Origin: Symbiodinium natans | Taxonomy: Eukaryota > Sar > Dinophyceae > Suessiales > Symbiodiniaceae | Reading direction: 5' to 3' | DNA: 64,000 nt | Assembly: GCA_905221605.1 (NCBI GenBank) | Contig: CAJNDS010000013.1 | Location: 1-64,000, forward strand | In this document: positions 17,491-29,300 of the stretch, piece by piece | How the letters are laid out: every line of letters starts with the position of its first letter | How positions within the stretch are numbered: position 1 is the first letter of the stretch | Made by a program: the position numbers and the translations under genes | Notes under the pieces: model-generated | The model's input: the letters and a program-made list of their open reading frames with translations, nothing else | What the model was told of the DNA's origin: nothing | Databases searched by the model: none

Positions 17491-18837
17491 AACAGGAATA
17501 AGCAGATCGTTGACCCATGAAAGGTTTAGGTTTCCGGAAGTGGGGCTTAGAAGGGTTTAGGGCTTAGGGTTTAGGATTAGGGTTTAGGGTTTAGGGTTTA
17601 GGGTTTAGGGTTTAGGGTTTAGGGTTTAGGGTTTAGGGTTTAGGGTTTAGGGTTCAGTGTTTAGGGTTTGGGGTTTAGGGTTAAGGGGTTGAGGGCTGCT
17701 AGGGGCGGAAGCATGCTGGTGCCTTCCTCCCACCATTTTCCTATTCGAGCCCAAAAGCCTGAACCTCAAACCCGAAACCCCAGATCCTAAACCCTAAACC
17801 CTAAACCCTAAACCCTCAACCCCAAGCCCTAAACCCAAACCCTAAACTCTAAACCCTAAAGCGTAAGTTTACGTCTTGGGACACACCTTTGCCTGAATGT
17901 CAGCGACCTGGCACTGGACATTTTGCGAAAGCGGTGACGTCCTACTGCGCGGCACCCGAGTCCGGACGAGGATGGAATATTTTGGCGGCCTTTCCCTTGT
18001 AAAGCCTCTGACCCTAGACCCTAAACCCTAAACCCGAAACCCTAAGCACAGAACCTTGAACCCGGAACCCTGCGAACCCAACTGCAGCCCAACCCTCCTC
18101 GCAGCCAACCGCCCCCCACCTTGGCTGTGGTTCTGTCGAGATGTAGCTGAGGGTTGCGAAAGGGCATTTTTCCTTTGCCTCTTTTAAAGGGGGACGCAAC
18201 AAGCCCCAAAACCCCAACACCCAAACCCTTAATTATAGTAGCCTAACAGGGTGCCCTGTGAGGTTGAACTTGTGCGAATCCGTGCAACCCTAAACCTGAA
18301 CCCTAAACTATAAAACTCTAAACCCTGAACCCTGGGATTTATGGCTTTTAGGGTTTATGGTCTGAGGGTCTTGGGTTTAGGTGTGTGGGCAACGCAGCGG
18401 GACTTCGGGTTCAGGGTTCTTCAGGATGCAAGGGGTTCGCGAATCTTGCAGTGTTTAGGGTTTAGGTTTAGGGTTTAGGGCTGAGCAAGGTTGTGGACAT
18501 AGTCGGGCGATCGTATCACTACCCTAAACCCCATAAACTAAAGCATAAAGCCCCACAACTCCCAATGCTCCAAGACCCTGATGTAAGCCCCCTCCAGAAA
18601 GATCGAAGCCCGAATGCGAACCCGCACCAAAAAAAACACTAAATCCTAAACCCAAACCGCACACCCTAAACCCTAAACCCCAAACCCTAAACCCCAAACC
18701 TATAAGCCCAACCCTCTGCATCATCGTCCGGCTCTGGCTGTGACCTTGGCTCGGACACACCAGGTCACCCCTCCCCCCCCCCCAAAGTCTCTCATGCTAT
18801 CGTGGTTTCGGGTTTAGGGCTAGGGCTTAAGGTTCTG

Positions 18838-19113
18838 GACTTTGCAAATAGGCTGCCCTGAAGCAAGCTCGTAAGAAAAACAGAAGCTGGTTCTATCCCT
18901 TGTGAACAGAGGACCTGTGAATTTCTCATCCAGGCAACCTGCGGCAGCAGCTTTATGGCCCTGTACAGGGTTTATGGGGTCGTTCTCTACCGTGTAGAAA
19001 CATGTCATGTTCGAGATGTTGAAGCTCTGAATACTCAAGTATTCCTTGACCACGTCAAGCGCTAAACCCTTCAGTTCCGCGCCGGGTGCTCTCACAAACT
19101 TGCCCTTCAGCGT
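18838..19113 (-). other. Coding-like segment, unidentified
   Basis: A 90-codon open minus frame with protein-like composition, containing LKGLALDVVKEYLSIQSFNI and then GCLDEKFTGPLFTRDRTSF. A stop lies directly upstream and the frame runs into telomeric repeat at its end, so it would be an exon or a gene fragment. No family was recognised. Confidence 0.35.
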
Positions 19114-19240
19114 CACTCAACCCATAGTATGGCACGCCCTGTACGGAGTCTTGGACTATATTAATCATGATCGGGTTTAGAGGGCTTGGGGTTTAGGTGT
19201 CGGTGTTGAGGACATCCTCAAGTAACTTATACTTGCATTC

Positions 19241-19348
19241 TGGGTTCCCCTACTAGCCCCCTCTATACTACCCCCCCTTAGTTTAAATAGCCTTCATTAA
19301 TGGGGGAACTGAGGGGGGTTGTATAGAGGGGGGTAGTAGGGGAACCCA
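19241..19348. repeat. MITE-like hairpin, family H
   Basis: Near-perfect inverted arms of about 42 bp, from TGGGTTCCCCTACTAG to TAGTAGGGGAACCCA, with a loop of roughly 22 bp. Confidence 0.85.
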
Positions 19349-19436
19349 TGGTTCCAGGGTAGGAGTTGGGCCGCTGGCACGCGTTCAGGACACCAAATCT
19401 AGGTCGCTGGAAGTAGAGGGCTGCACAAAAATGCAA

Positions 19437-19580
19437 CCCCTAAACCCTAAACCCTAAACCCTAAACCCTAAACCCTAAACCCTAAACCCTAAACCCTAAA
19501 CCCTAAACCCTAAACCCTAAACCCTAAACCCTAAACCCGGACCCTAAACCCTAAACCCTAAACCCTAACCCTAAACCCTA
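19437..19580 (-). repeat. Interstitial telomeric tract (CCCTAAA)n
   Basis: About twenty C-rich heptamers, among the longest uninterrupted runs in the window. A G-rich partner tract lies at 19707-19808. Confidence 0.9.
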
Positions 19581-19608
19581 ACCTTAAACCCTTAACCCTA
19601 AAACCTGC

Positions 19609-19695
19609 CCAGATGCCATGCTCAAACCCGGTGCTGCAAGCCGGGCATGGAGACCGAGCCTGGTCGCAAGGGCGCAAGACATAAGAGCGGACTCT
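19609..19695 (-). other. Coding-like island, possible exon
   Basis: The minus strand is open through QAESALMSCALATRLGLHA. It sits exactly between the C-rich tract 19437-19580 and the G-rich tract 19707-19808, the same arrangement as around kinesin exons. Confidence 0.3.
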
Positions 19696-19706
19696 GCTTG
19701 CCTAGC

Positions 19707-19808
19707 TAGGGTTTAGGGTTTAGGGTTTAGGGTTTAGGGTTTAGGGTTTAGGGTTTAGGGTTTAGGGTTTAGGGTTTAGAGTTTAGGGTTTAGGGTTTAG
19801 GGTTTAGG
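19707..19808 (+). repeat. Interstitial telomeric tract (TTTAGGG)n
   Basis: About fourteen G-rich heptamers with one TTTAGAG variant. Confidence 0.9.
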
Positions 19809-20344
19809 GATGTTTAGGGTTCAGGGTTTCGGGTTTAGGGTTATAAGGAGCTTGCACAAAACAAGAAATCAACAAAAGAGCCCCCCCAGCAAAAAGCTAC
19901 ATGGGTTTCGGGAAGTAAGTAGTCTTCGTGATGCCCCTCGAGCTCCCCCCCTGCTATCGCCGATGGCTGGCGAGGCTGGGGGGGTGTCGAATCTGTCGAG
20001 ATTTACCCCTCCTCCTGCACTAAACCCCAAACCCTAAACCCTCAACCGCTGACATTGTGTGTCGTGCTCTTGTCACGTTGTGCCTCTTCAAAGCCTGATG
20101 CTAGCACCCGACCCCCCTCAAGAACCAAAGCCGACCTGAGAATCGTGTAGAGCGCATGGTACAAAATGCAGGCTTTTATTTTAAACCCTAGAACCCTTAA
20201 ACCCTAAACCCCAAACCCTAGACGCCAAAACCCGAACCCTAAACCATAAACCCCAAACCCCCAAACCCCTGAACCCCCCTAAACCCTAAACCCTACTTGA
20301 AGCAAAAAAAAAAAAAACACCGAACCCTCGAAGGAGGCCTCGGC

Positions 20345-20381
20345 CTTGCGACGCCTCCTTCAACCGCCGTGTGGGATGTGC
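20345..20381 (-). CDS. Candidate post-motor exon
   Basis: After CCCCAG the frame reads AHPTRRLKEASQ, charged and helix-prone, in phase with the previous exon (which ends NN). The donor is GCCGAG or an earlier GCAAGG. C-rich repeats lie below and G-rich repeats above. Assigned by phase and position only. Confidence 0.4.
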
Positions 20382-23300
20382 CTGGGGATATTCCAGGGGG
20401 CCTTAATGATTCGGTTCAGGGTTTAGGGTTTAGGGTTTACGGTTTAGGGGCTGCTCAGTACCCTGAGCGAAAAAAGGTTAACCTTCCAATTGTGGTAGGT
20501 TTATGTCTACCCCACAAGCTTAATGTTTACCTACTCATCTACTAAGCTTTGTTCTTGTCTAAGTTCGGGTGGGTTGTGAGTTCCGGCCTTGGGGATTTGT
20601 GTTTGAGACTTTTGCTGAACCCTCAACCCTAAACCCTAAACCCTAAATCGCAAACCCTAAACCCTAAACCCTAACCCTAAACCCTAAACCCTAAGGCCCA
20701 AAGTAGCTGCTCCCTTCAAGGGACCTTCAGGCCCTAAGGACAGAGCTCGGAGGTTCGGGGCACATATAGGCCATATAGGGTTTAGGGTTTAAGGTGTAAT
20801 TAGGGTTTAGGGTTTGGGGTTTAGGGTTTAGGGTTTAATTAGGGTTTAGGGTTTAGGGTTTAGGGTTTAGGGTTTAGGGTTTAGCGTTCAGGGTTTAGGG
20901 TTACTTCCCCAAAACCCTACACTCCCTAAAGCCCATTATCATGTATAGAGCACGCGAAAGCACCTCCGAACCCCCAAACCCCAAACCCCAAACCCCAAAC
21001 CCCAAACCCTAAACCCGAAACCCCAAACCCTAAACCCTAAACCCCGACCCTGCAGGGCCCCAACGACATTGTTCACGATGCGCTTGGCGCGCAGTGCGTA
21101 ATTCAGACTCATCATCCTCGGCGGCTTCGGGTTTAGGGTTTAGGGTTTAGGGTTTAGGGTTTAGGGTTTAGGGTTTAGGGTTTAGGGTTTAGGGTTTAGG
21201 GTTTAGGGTTTAGGGTTTAGGCTTAGGGTTTAGGGTTTAGGGTTTAGGGTTTAGGGTTTTGGGGCTTAGGGCTTAGGGCCTAGGGGTGGAGAAATTCGAG
21301 GGGTTTACAGCTGGGAGGCTTTCGGTTTGGGGTTTGGGGTTTAAGGTTTAGGGCTAAGGGGCGTAGGGTTTTAGGGTGTTGGGAGCCGAGATTCAGAATT
21401 CACGTTCTGGGTGTTGGGTTGTCTAATTTACAAGGTCCTTATAGGGAGGGGGCTCCAAGGGGTGTAGGTAGTCTAGCAAACCCGCAGAGTTCTTACCCTA
21501 AAACCCCTAACCCTAAACCCTGAACCCTAAACCCTACAGCAACAGTCCGTAATCGGGACTCGAGTACCCCCTAATAGAATCCCTATTGAGGGCTGTTAGA
21601 CAAAGGGCGAACATCCAGGCCCTGAGTCTTAAAAAAGGGAATGTTCCGCTCTGGGCATCCTGGGTTTAGGGTTTAGGGTTTAGGTCTCGGGCTTAGGGTT
21701 CAAAAAAGCTTGAAGGAATTTGGGTTCAGAGTTTAGGGTTTTGAGGTTTAGGGTTCTCGGAATTTGGGGCTTGGGGTTTCAGGGTTTCAGGGCCGTTCAG
21801 CCGTTTTTACAAGGTTTTTTTTTTTTTTGGGGGGGGGTCAGTGGTTTTAGAGGGTTTTAGGGGTTTGGGGGGTTTTAGTGGGTTTTAGGACTTTTGCGGT
21901 TTTGGGGGGTTCCGACCTGTGAATCACGGGCTCACCGTGAACCCTAAACCCAAAACCCTACATACTAAACCCTAGCCCTAAACCCTAAACCCCAAGCCCT
22001 AAATCCTAAACCCTAAACTTCGTGTCTCTTGAGCTTCCTCAGGCCAAGCCACGTCTCATGCAGGTTTGACCTGGCTGGGAGACAGATTCTTACTGGTACT
22101 TAATATATGGGTTTGGGGTTCCGAGTTCAGGGACGGATAGGGAATGTGTGAGCAGAGGTACCATGAACGCCTGTAGTTCCCTCTATGACGGACTAAACAA
22201 GGATCCTAATTGACTACTTCTCTACAAAAAGTGGAAAGGTTTCGGTGCTACTTCGGATATGTGAGAAGGGTTTCGGGTTCAGGGATTACGGGTTTAGGGT
22301 TCAGAGGGTTCAGAGTTTAGAGGGCCACATCCAGCTAGAACCATGGTCATAAGCCCCTAAATCCCCGGAACGCCCAGAGCCCCAAACCCTTAGTGCAACA
22401 CAACAACCCTCCCCCTCCCGCCTCCAAAAAACACAACTCATCCCCACAGGAATCCTTTGGGGGGCTTTCGGGGAATCCATGTCGGGTTTGGGATGTAAAC
22501 CCCAAAACCCCAGACCCTAAACCCCAAACCCTAAACCCTAAACCCACCCAGGCGAGCCGACCTAGCAGGTGAGCAGTTCACGAACATCAGGGTTTTCGCG
22601 CTGCCGCCCAGGGAATCCTGCTGCAAGAGTTTGGGATCTTCGTAAGGGTGCTTTGTACCCCGCAGGAATCTGATTCACTGCTACTCCTACACCCAAAACC
22701 CTAAAACCAAAACCCCTAAATCCTGAACCCGAAACCCTAAACCGAATTAAGGAACAATTGGGTTCGTCCTGGAGTCCAATATTTCCGGGGCTGGAGTAGC
22801 TACATAGTTCTCTTGATAAAGTTGCCAGTCTACTGGGCATACCGGATTCTCCTGTGCTCAAGGCTCAGGGCTTTGCCTAAACCCAACCGTAACCTGGCAC
22901 TCCGCCCCCATACGCGCTGAAGGGTACCTCATCAGTTGCGTTGAGGGTTTAGGGTTTAGGCCTTTAGGGTCTGGTTCTCGTGCCTTTCATAACAGCACTG
23001 TAACTCGCCAGCCAATAGCAACCTGGGCGGATGCTCTCTGCAGCCGCTTGAAGGCTCACAGAACGTGGTAAGGAGGTCGCGAGTAGGGTTCAGGGTTTTG
23101 GGTTTAAGTAGGGTTCTAAGTACAATACTCGAAAGGGACCCGAACCCACAACCCCGCAACCCAAACTCTCTAAACCCCGAAGCGTACAAACCCCAAAGCT
23201 CCAAACTTGAAACAGCCACTGGCTCATCGAAGTTCCTTGAGCCCTAAACCCTAAACCCTAAACCCTAAACCCTAAACCCTAAACCCCTAACCCCTAAACC

Positions 23301-26300
23301 CCTAAACCCCTAAACCCCTAAACCCCTAAACCCCTAAACCCCTATCCCCTAAACCCCTAAACCCCTAAACCCCTAAACCCCTAAACCCCTAAACCCCTAA
23401 ACCCCTAAACCCCTAAACCCCTAAACCCCTAAACCCCTAACCCCTGACCCCTAAACCCTAAACCCTGTTCATCTAAACCCCCCCAAAAAACACAAACGAT
23501 TCTTCCTTATAAGTACATATAGGGATTATCACTCTTTTTTGGGGGGTGAAGAAGTGCCTGGAGGAGCTGCGTGAGGCGATGGTTGCGGTAGGGCACTTGC
23601 GCCTTGCCCCGGGCGATGGCCTCAGGCGGGTTTGGGGCTTGGGGGCTTGGGGGTTTGGGGTTAAGGGGTTTAGGGGTTTAGGGGTTTAAGGGTTTAGGGG
23701 TTTAGGGGTTTAGGGGTTTAGGGGTTTAGGGGTTTAGGGGTTTAGGGGTTAAGGGGTTTAGGGGTTTAGGGGTTAAGGGGTTAAGGGGCTAAGGGGTTAA
23801 GGGGTTAAGGGGTTTAGGAGTTTAGGGGTTAAGGGGTTAAGGGGTTAAGGGGTTAAGGGGTTAAGGGGTTTAGGAGTTTAGGGGTTTAGGGGTTTAGGGG
23901 TTTAGGGGTTTAGGGTTTAGGATTTAGGGCTGAGTGCTTCGGGTCTAGGCTTCAGGGTTTGGGGGCTTCGGCAAGCCTGCGCCCGCCCCCGCCCCCCCCC
24001 CCCTATAGTAGTTGAACCCGGATGCCTGAATCCTTAAGCCCTGAATCCTAAAAAACAGGGTGTAGGACAAAGTTGACACCCCTCAGCCCTACACCCTGCA
24101 CCTTAAACCCTAAACCCCAAGAACCCACAGCCCGGAACCCTAAAACCTCAGCGTTGAAGGTAGCTTTGTGTCGCCGAGTCCGATGATAGCTTCGTCTCAT
24201 ATACCATAACCTAAACACGAATAAGCCCCCAACTTTACCTCTAAGCTAGTATAAAGGCCATGTGTGGAGTATAAAGAGGAGCCTTTAAGGGGTACAACCT
24301 TAGGGGTACAAGTCTTAACCCCTTGATTTTAAACCCTAGAGAGACCCTAAACAGCTGTTGGAGCTGGTCCGGGCTCGCCACGGGTTTAGGGTTTAGGGTT
24401 TAGGGTTTCGGGCTTAGGGTGAGTACTTTGCTTTTTGTGAGGAACATTCCTGATTTTCAATTCAGGAATATGTTGTTCAACTCAGAACCAGGGGCAAGGC
24501 TACATCTCTGATACATGACAGCCGCGCTCATGTCACCAAGCTCATCTTGGCACGACGGGGTTTGGCTGCAGACGCTGCATCCAGCTCTGCCACCTTCTTC
24601 TTCAGGGCTTGTAGATCTTTAGCTGCTCCAGAGCTGCCTCTCTGCTTGTCTGTACAGCAATGTACAGGGACACGAATCCCGGCGAACCCGGGGTGCATCT
24701 CCTTAATTCGATGAGGAGTCCCGAGGGCGGTGGTTGCAGTGCGCCAAAAGAAGACCCAGCCAAGTAAGCCACACCTCCCGTATTGGCAGGGCTATTATTG
24801 TAATTGTAGTACTCTTTGCTGGGTTGAAGGTAGGGGTATAGTGTTTGGGGCCTGTTAAACCCCTCGGACCTGTAGGAGCGTTTCTTCTAGGGGTTCGGTT
24901 TCTGAGGGAAGAGGGGGGGCCGGTGGGTCTTGGTGTACGCTCCGTGTCCTCTTTCTGACCGAAAAACATTCGTGCCGGCACTAAGAATGTTTACGAGTAC
25001 GCTAGGTATTCTTAAGACACAGCCCTGCCACCTCGATGACGTCCCCGAGAGCCGTCAGGGATCGATTGATCTCGATGGCTTCCTTCATGTTCTCGCCCGT
25101 CACCTCGTGAGCAGGGAAGTGGGGAAAGGACTCACCTCCCCCCACATCCCTAAACCCAAAAACCCAAACCCAAAACCCCAAACCCTAAAACCCTTGCAAC
25201 ACACAAATGGCAGCAACCTCCACCTTTGGCCTTGCAGTTTAGGGTCTAGTGTTGCCCCCCACCACCACCAAGCCTTGCAGCACTTACTTGCAGGCTCAGA
25301 TTCAGCTGCAACCCAATTGGCCCAATAGGGTTTAGGGTTTAGGGTTTAGGGTTGAGGGTTAACCCTAAAAACTTACACAACCCTACTAGCCTTATGAGAC
25401 CTAAGCCCCATGAACCCTCGTCCCTGTTAAACCTAAACCCGATTAACCCTAAGCTCTAGACAACCCTACAAAACCTAACAGAATTTCCTATTCTTGCCTC
25501 TCTTTGAAGAGAAACACAGAGAGGGCCCACACCTAGGGGTCGTGTGAAGTGCTGGCTGATGATCGGCGCCAAGAACGCCGGCACTCCGGCCTGGGAACTG
25601 GGTACACAGTGGTAGAGGCCATTGTACGGCACCACCAATGTGGGCAGGTTCGTCTCCCTCTCATGGTTGCACAGTCGCCGCTTTTCGTCCTGGCCGAAGC
25701 TCTGCCAATCACCAGAAGCGCGCAGTCCGTGATGTGCTCTTAAACCCTAAGTCCGATTAAGCCTTAACCCTAACGGCTTGACATAAGCCCCAGCAAATCC
25801 TAAACCCTTGGCCAAGGGTACTAAGGACTCACTCCCTTGCCGAGCCCCAACTCCCCAAAGTCCGTTACTTTCTAAGGTTTAGGGTTTATAGGGTTTATAG
25901 GGTTTATAGGGTTTATAGGGTTTAGGGTTTAGGGATTGAAGGTTTAGGGATGACCCGTTCAAGAGGTATTCAACCCTTAAAACACTGCAATCCTGGGAGA
26001 AGGTTATTCTGAAACCTGAGGTCCTGAAGTCCTAAAACTCCAAAACCCAATGCCCTGGACCTGAGACCCTGAACCCTAAACCCCAAACCCTAAACCCTAA
26101 ACCCTAAACCTAAACCCTAAACCCGAAAAAAAAAAGCAAGGCCCCAAGCCTCGCTCTTCTTGAGCCGCTCGGAGCCACCCAAGTCGCACTGCGACGGGGA
26201 AGAAGAAGGGTTTCGGGTTTAGGGTTTAGGGCTTAGGGTTTAGGATTTAGGGTTTAGGATTTAGGGCTTAGGATTTAGGGTTTAGGGTTTAGGGTTTAGG

Positions 26301-29300
26301 ATTTAGGGTTTAGGATTTAGGGTTTAGGATTTAGGGTTAGGGTTTAGGGGCTTTATGGGCTTTGGCCCCCCGGCAGGAACTCCACAAACACGTCCAGTGC
26401 ACGTGCTCCGTCGGTGTTGGGAAGACTGCAACTCATGCGAAGAAACACGCTCTGCGTCTGCGAGTCCCATCCTCGAACCGCGACACAGTCCCTAAAGGTC
26501 CATGTACCCATATAGTATATACTTGGGCCCTAAAGATACTATACGTGAACCCCTTTAAGGCCCAAGGATATACCATATAGGTACATGGACCCTCTGGGAG
26601 TGCAGGCCACTTATTCTATCCGTCTCGAGAACCGCCTCCTCCAACCAACTGCTCGTGCCATCGAGCTTCTCACCGGCACGTGTTATGCACTGTGCAACGG
26701 CATCAAACAGGTTCTGCGCATTTGCTTAGGGATGAGGGTGTTTAGCGTTTAGGGTTTTTAGGGTAGTTTGTGGATTCTTTGTTCTTGTTTTCTTTTAGGG
26801 TTTTAGGGTTTAGGGGGTTTTATGGGCTTAGGGTTTCAGGGTTTAGGTAATGTTCTTGCTGGAATTTTATATTTTATGGGTTGTTTATGGGTTTCAGACA
26901 TTATTGTTTCATGTGTTTTTTTGGGGGGAGGGGGGGGGGGGGGAGGGGGGGGGGGGGGGAGGGGGAGGGGGGGGGGGAGGGGGGGGGGAGGGCTTGGGCT
27001 TCTCGGGTTGAGGTTACAAAGGCCAAACCCTACACCCCAAGCCGACCGAGCCCCAACCCCTGAACCCTAAACCCTAATAAGTTAAGCCCTAAACCCCACG
27101 AGCCACCCCCCTCCCCCCCAAAAACAAAATGAAATAAATAATAATAATATAATAATAACAAAAAAAGCCAGAACCCCAAACCCTACAAACTATAAACCCA
27201 ATCAACCCTCTAAATCCTCTGAACCCTCTAATTCCTCGAAAAACCCCATAAACTCTATAAGCCGTATAACCCTAAACCCTAAACCCTAAACCCTAAACCC
27301 TAAACCCTAAACCCTAAACCCTAAACCTAAAACTGCCAGCGTACCAAGACGATCTTTCCCGTCAGCGACTCTTTGGTAGCCCGGTTGGTTGTGGTGACCT
27401 GGCAGGGTTTAGGGTTTAGGGTTTAGGGTTTAGGGTTTAGGGTTTAGGGTTTAGGGTTTAGGGTTCAGGGCTTTTCGGATTTAGGGTTTAGGGGGTTTCG
27501 GCAAATGTTCCCAAGGGCCTGCCTACTAAAGGCTTGTCTTGTCTAGGGATTTCGTATCGAATCAGGTTGAGTGTCGTAGCGGTCGTAGCGCGTTTCAACA
27601 ACAGAGGGAACCCGCAAACCGACCCTGAACCCATATCCTGAACCCCAAAGTAAACCTGAAACCATGAACCAGGCACTCAAAACCCTCAACCCTGAACCAA
27701 AAATCCTGAACCCTAAGCTCTGAACCCCCAACCATAATTCTACCCTAAACTCGAGCTTGTACTCTCTGTTGGGCAACTGGCATGGTCGGAGAACTTCTGC
27801 TCGCTCTCTCCTGACACAAGCGTCAATGACGCCTGCAACCTGAGCCCGTCACATCGAATAACCTAAAGCCCGAAAGCGTCAACCCCTAACCCTTGGGATG
27901 TTCCCCCTTATACGAACAGTCCTTAATCGGGATTATAGTACACCCTGCCATAATCCCAATTAAGGACCGTTAGTATAAGGGGGAACATCCCAATCTAACC
28001 CTATAATACCCTATAGACCCTCAACCCACACCCCAAACACAAAACCACTCAAGCTCCTGCAGCGGGCCTTGACCGTGAACATGACATGGGATCGGGAGCC
28101 TTCGGCTCAGGGCTACTTTTTTTTTTTTTTTTTTTGGGGGGGGGGGGGGGGTGTTGGGTTTAGGGCTTGAAGGTTAGGGTTGTTGGGGTTTAGGGGTTCA
28201 GGTTCAGAGTTTAGGGGTTGTAGGATTCACAGGAGGGCTTTGGAATTGGGGACAGTTGACGCGAATTCCTGGAGACCTGCCGGTTAGGGTTTGGGTTCAG
28301 TTTGCGACTGCCAGGGCTTCGGGCACAAAACGGTCTATTGTTCGTGGTTTTTCTTTGATATACCCAAGAGCCCAGAAATCTACACCAAGTTAAGGAATGC
28401 TTGAATACACCTTGTAGGGCTTCCGCTATATTCAAAGGGTTTGGAAAACAGGGTGTAGGGTTTGGGGTTTAGGGTGTAGGAGAACTTGTATGAAAAAAAA
28501 AGTAGGTAACTCCTAAGGAAGCATGGTCCTAAATCCCATAAGAACCAAATCCAAATCGTATACACCCTGAACCCTATAAAACCCTATATAAGCCCTAAAC
28601 CTGAACCCTCATTGCTAAACCCTAAACCCTACACCCTAAACCCTAGACCCTAGACACTAAACCCTAAACCCTCAACCCTCAACCCTCAACCCTAAACCCT
28701 AAACCGCATGGACTAAACCCTTTAGGCCAGGGGGCTCTCGGCGTTCATGGCGTGGCTGGCCACTGTACGCGCGGCCAGCCCTGGCGAAACACCCCCATTC
28801 ACGACTTCTTGCGGAATCTGGGTTTAAGGATGCGGGTTGAGGGTCTATAGGGTTTAGGGTGTGGGTTTTTTGGGTTTGGGGTTTAGGGTTTAGGGTTGAG
28901 GGTCTATAGGGTTTAGGGTTTATAGGGTTTAGGGTTTGTAGGGTTTGGGGTTTTGGGGTCGAGGGTCGAAGGTAAGGCTAGCTACCGAACTCTCGGCTTC
29001 TGCAACCGATATCAGTATTTTTCTTTGGATTTCTGGCAACCCCCCATAGATCCCTTAAGCCCTGAACCCTAAAGCCCTATGTAAGCCCCAAACCCCTCAG
29101 CCCTAAACCGCACAGAAAAAATCCTGAAGGCCCTACATCCCCAAATCCCCACCCTTCTCAACAACCCCAAGTCCCTAAGCGCCTAAGCCCTGAACCCTGA
29201 AGGGCTCAGGGTTTAGGATTTGGGGTTTTAGGAATCAGGGTTCGCCTAAACGCCTGGATTCCCTCAGCCCCAAGCCCCTGAGCTCCCGCAGCCTCACCCT

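Larger units (their letters stand above)
11129..20344. other. Repeat-rich region with short minus-strand coding-like islands
   Basis: Telomeric tracts in both orientations fill most of this stretch, for example C-rich 12430-12505, G-rich 16141-16240, C-rich 16325-16390 and 17138-17220, and G-rich 17570-17655. Unique sequence of 100-300 bp lies between. 14200-15380 is the longest repeat-poor block. It has open frames on both strands, but I could not identify a protein. Nothing else is supported beyond the items listed. Confidence 0.5.
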
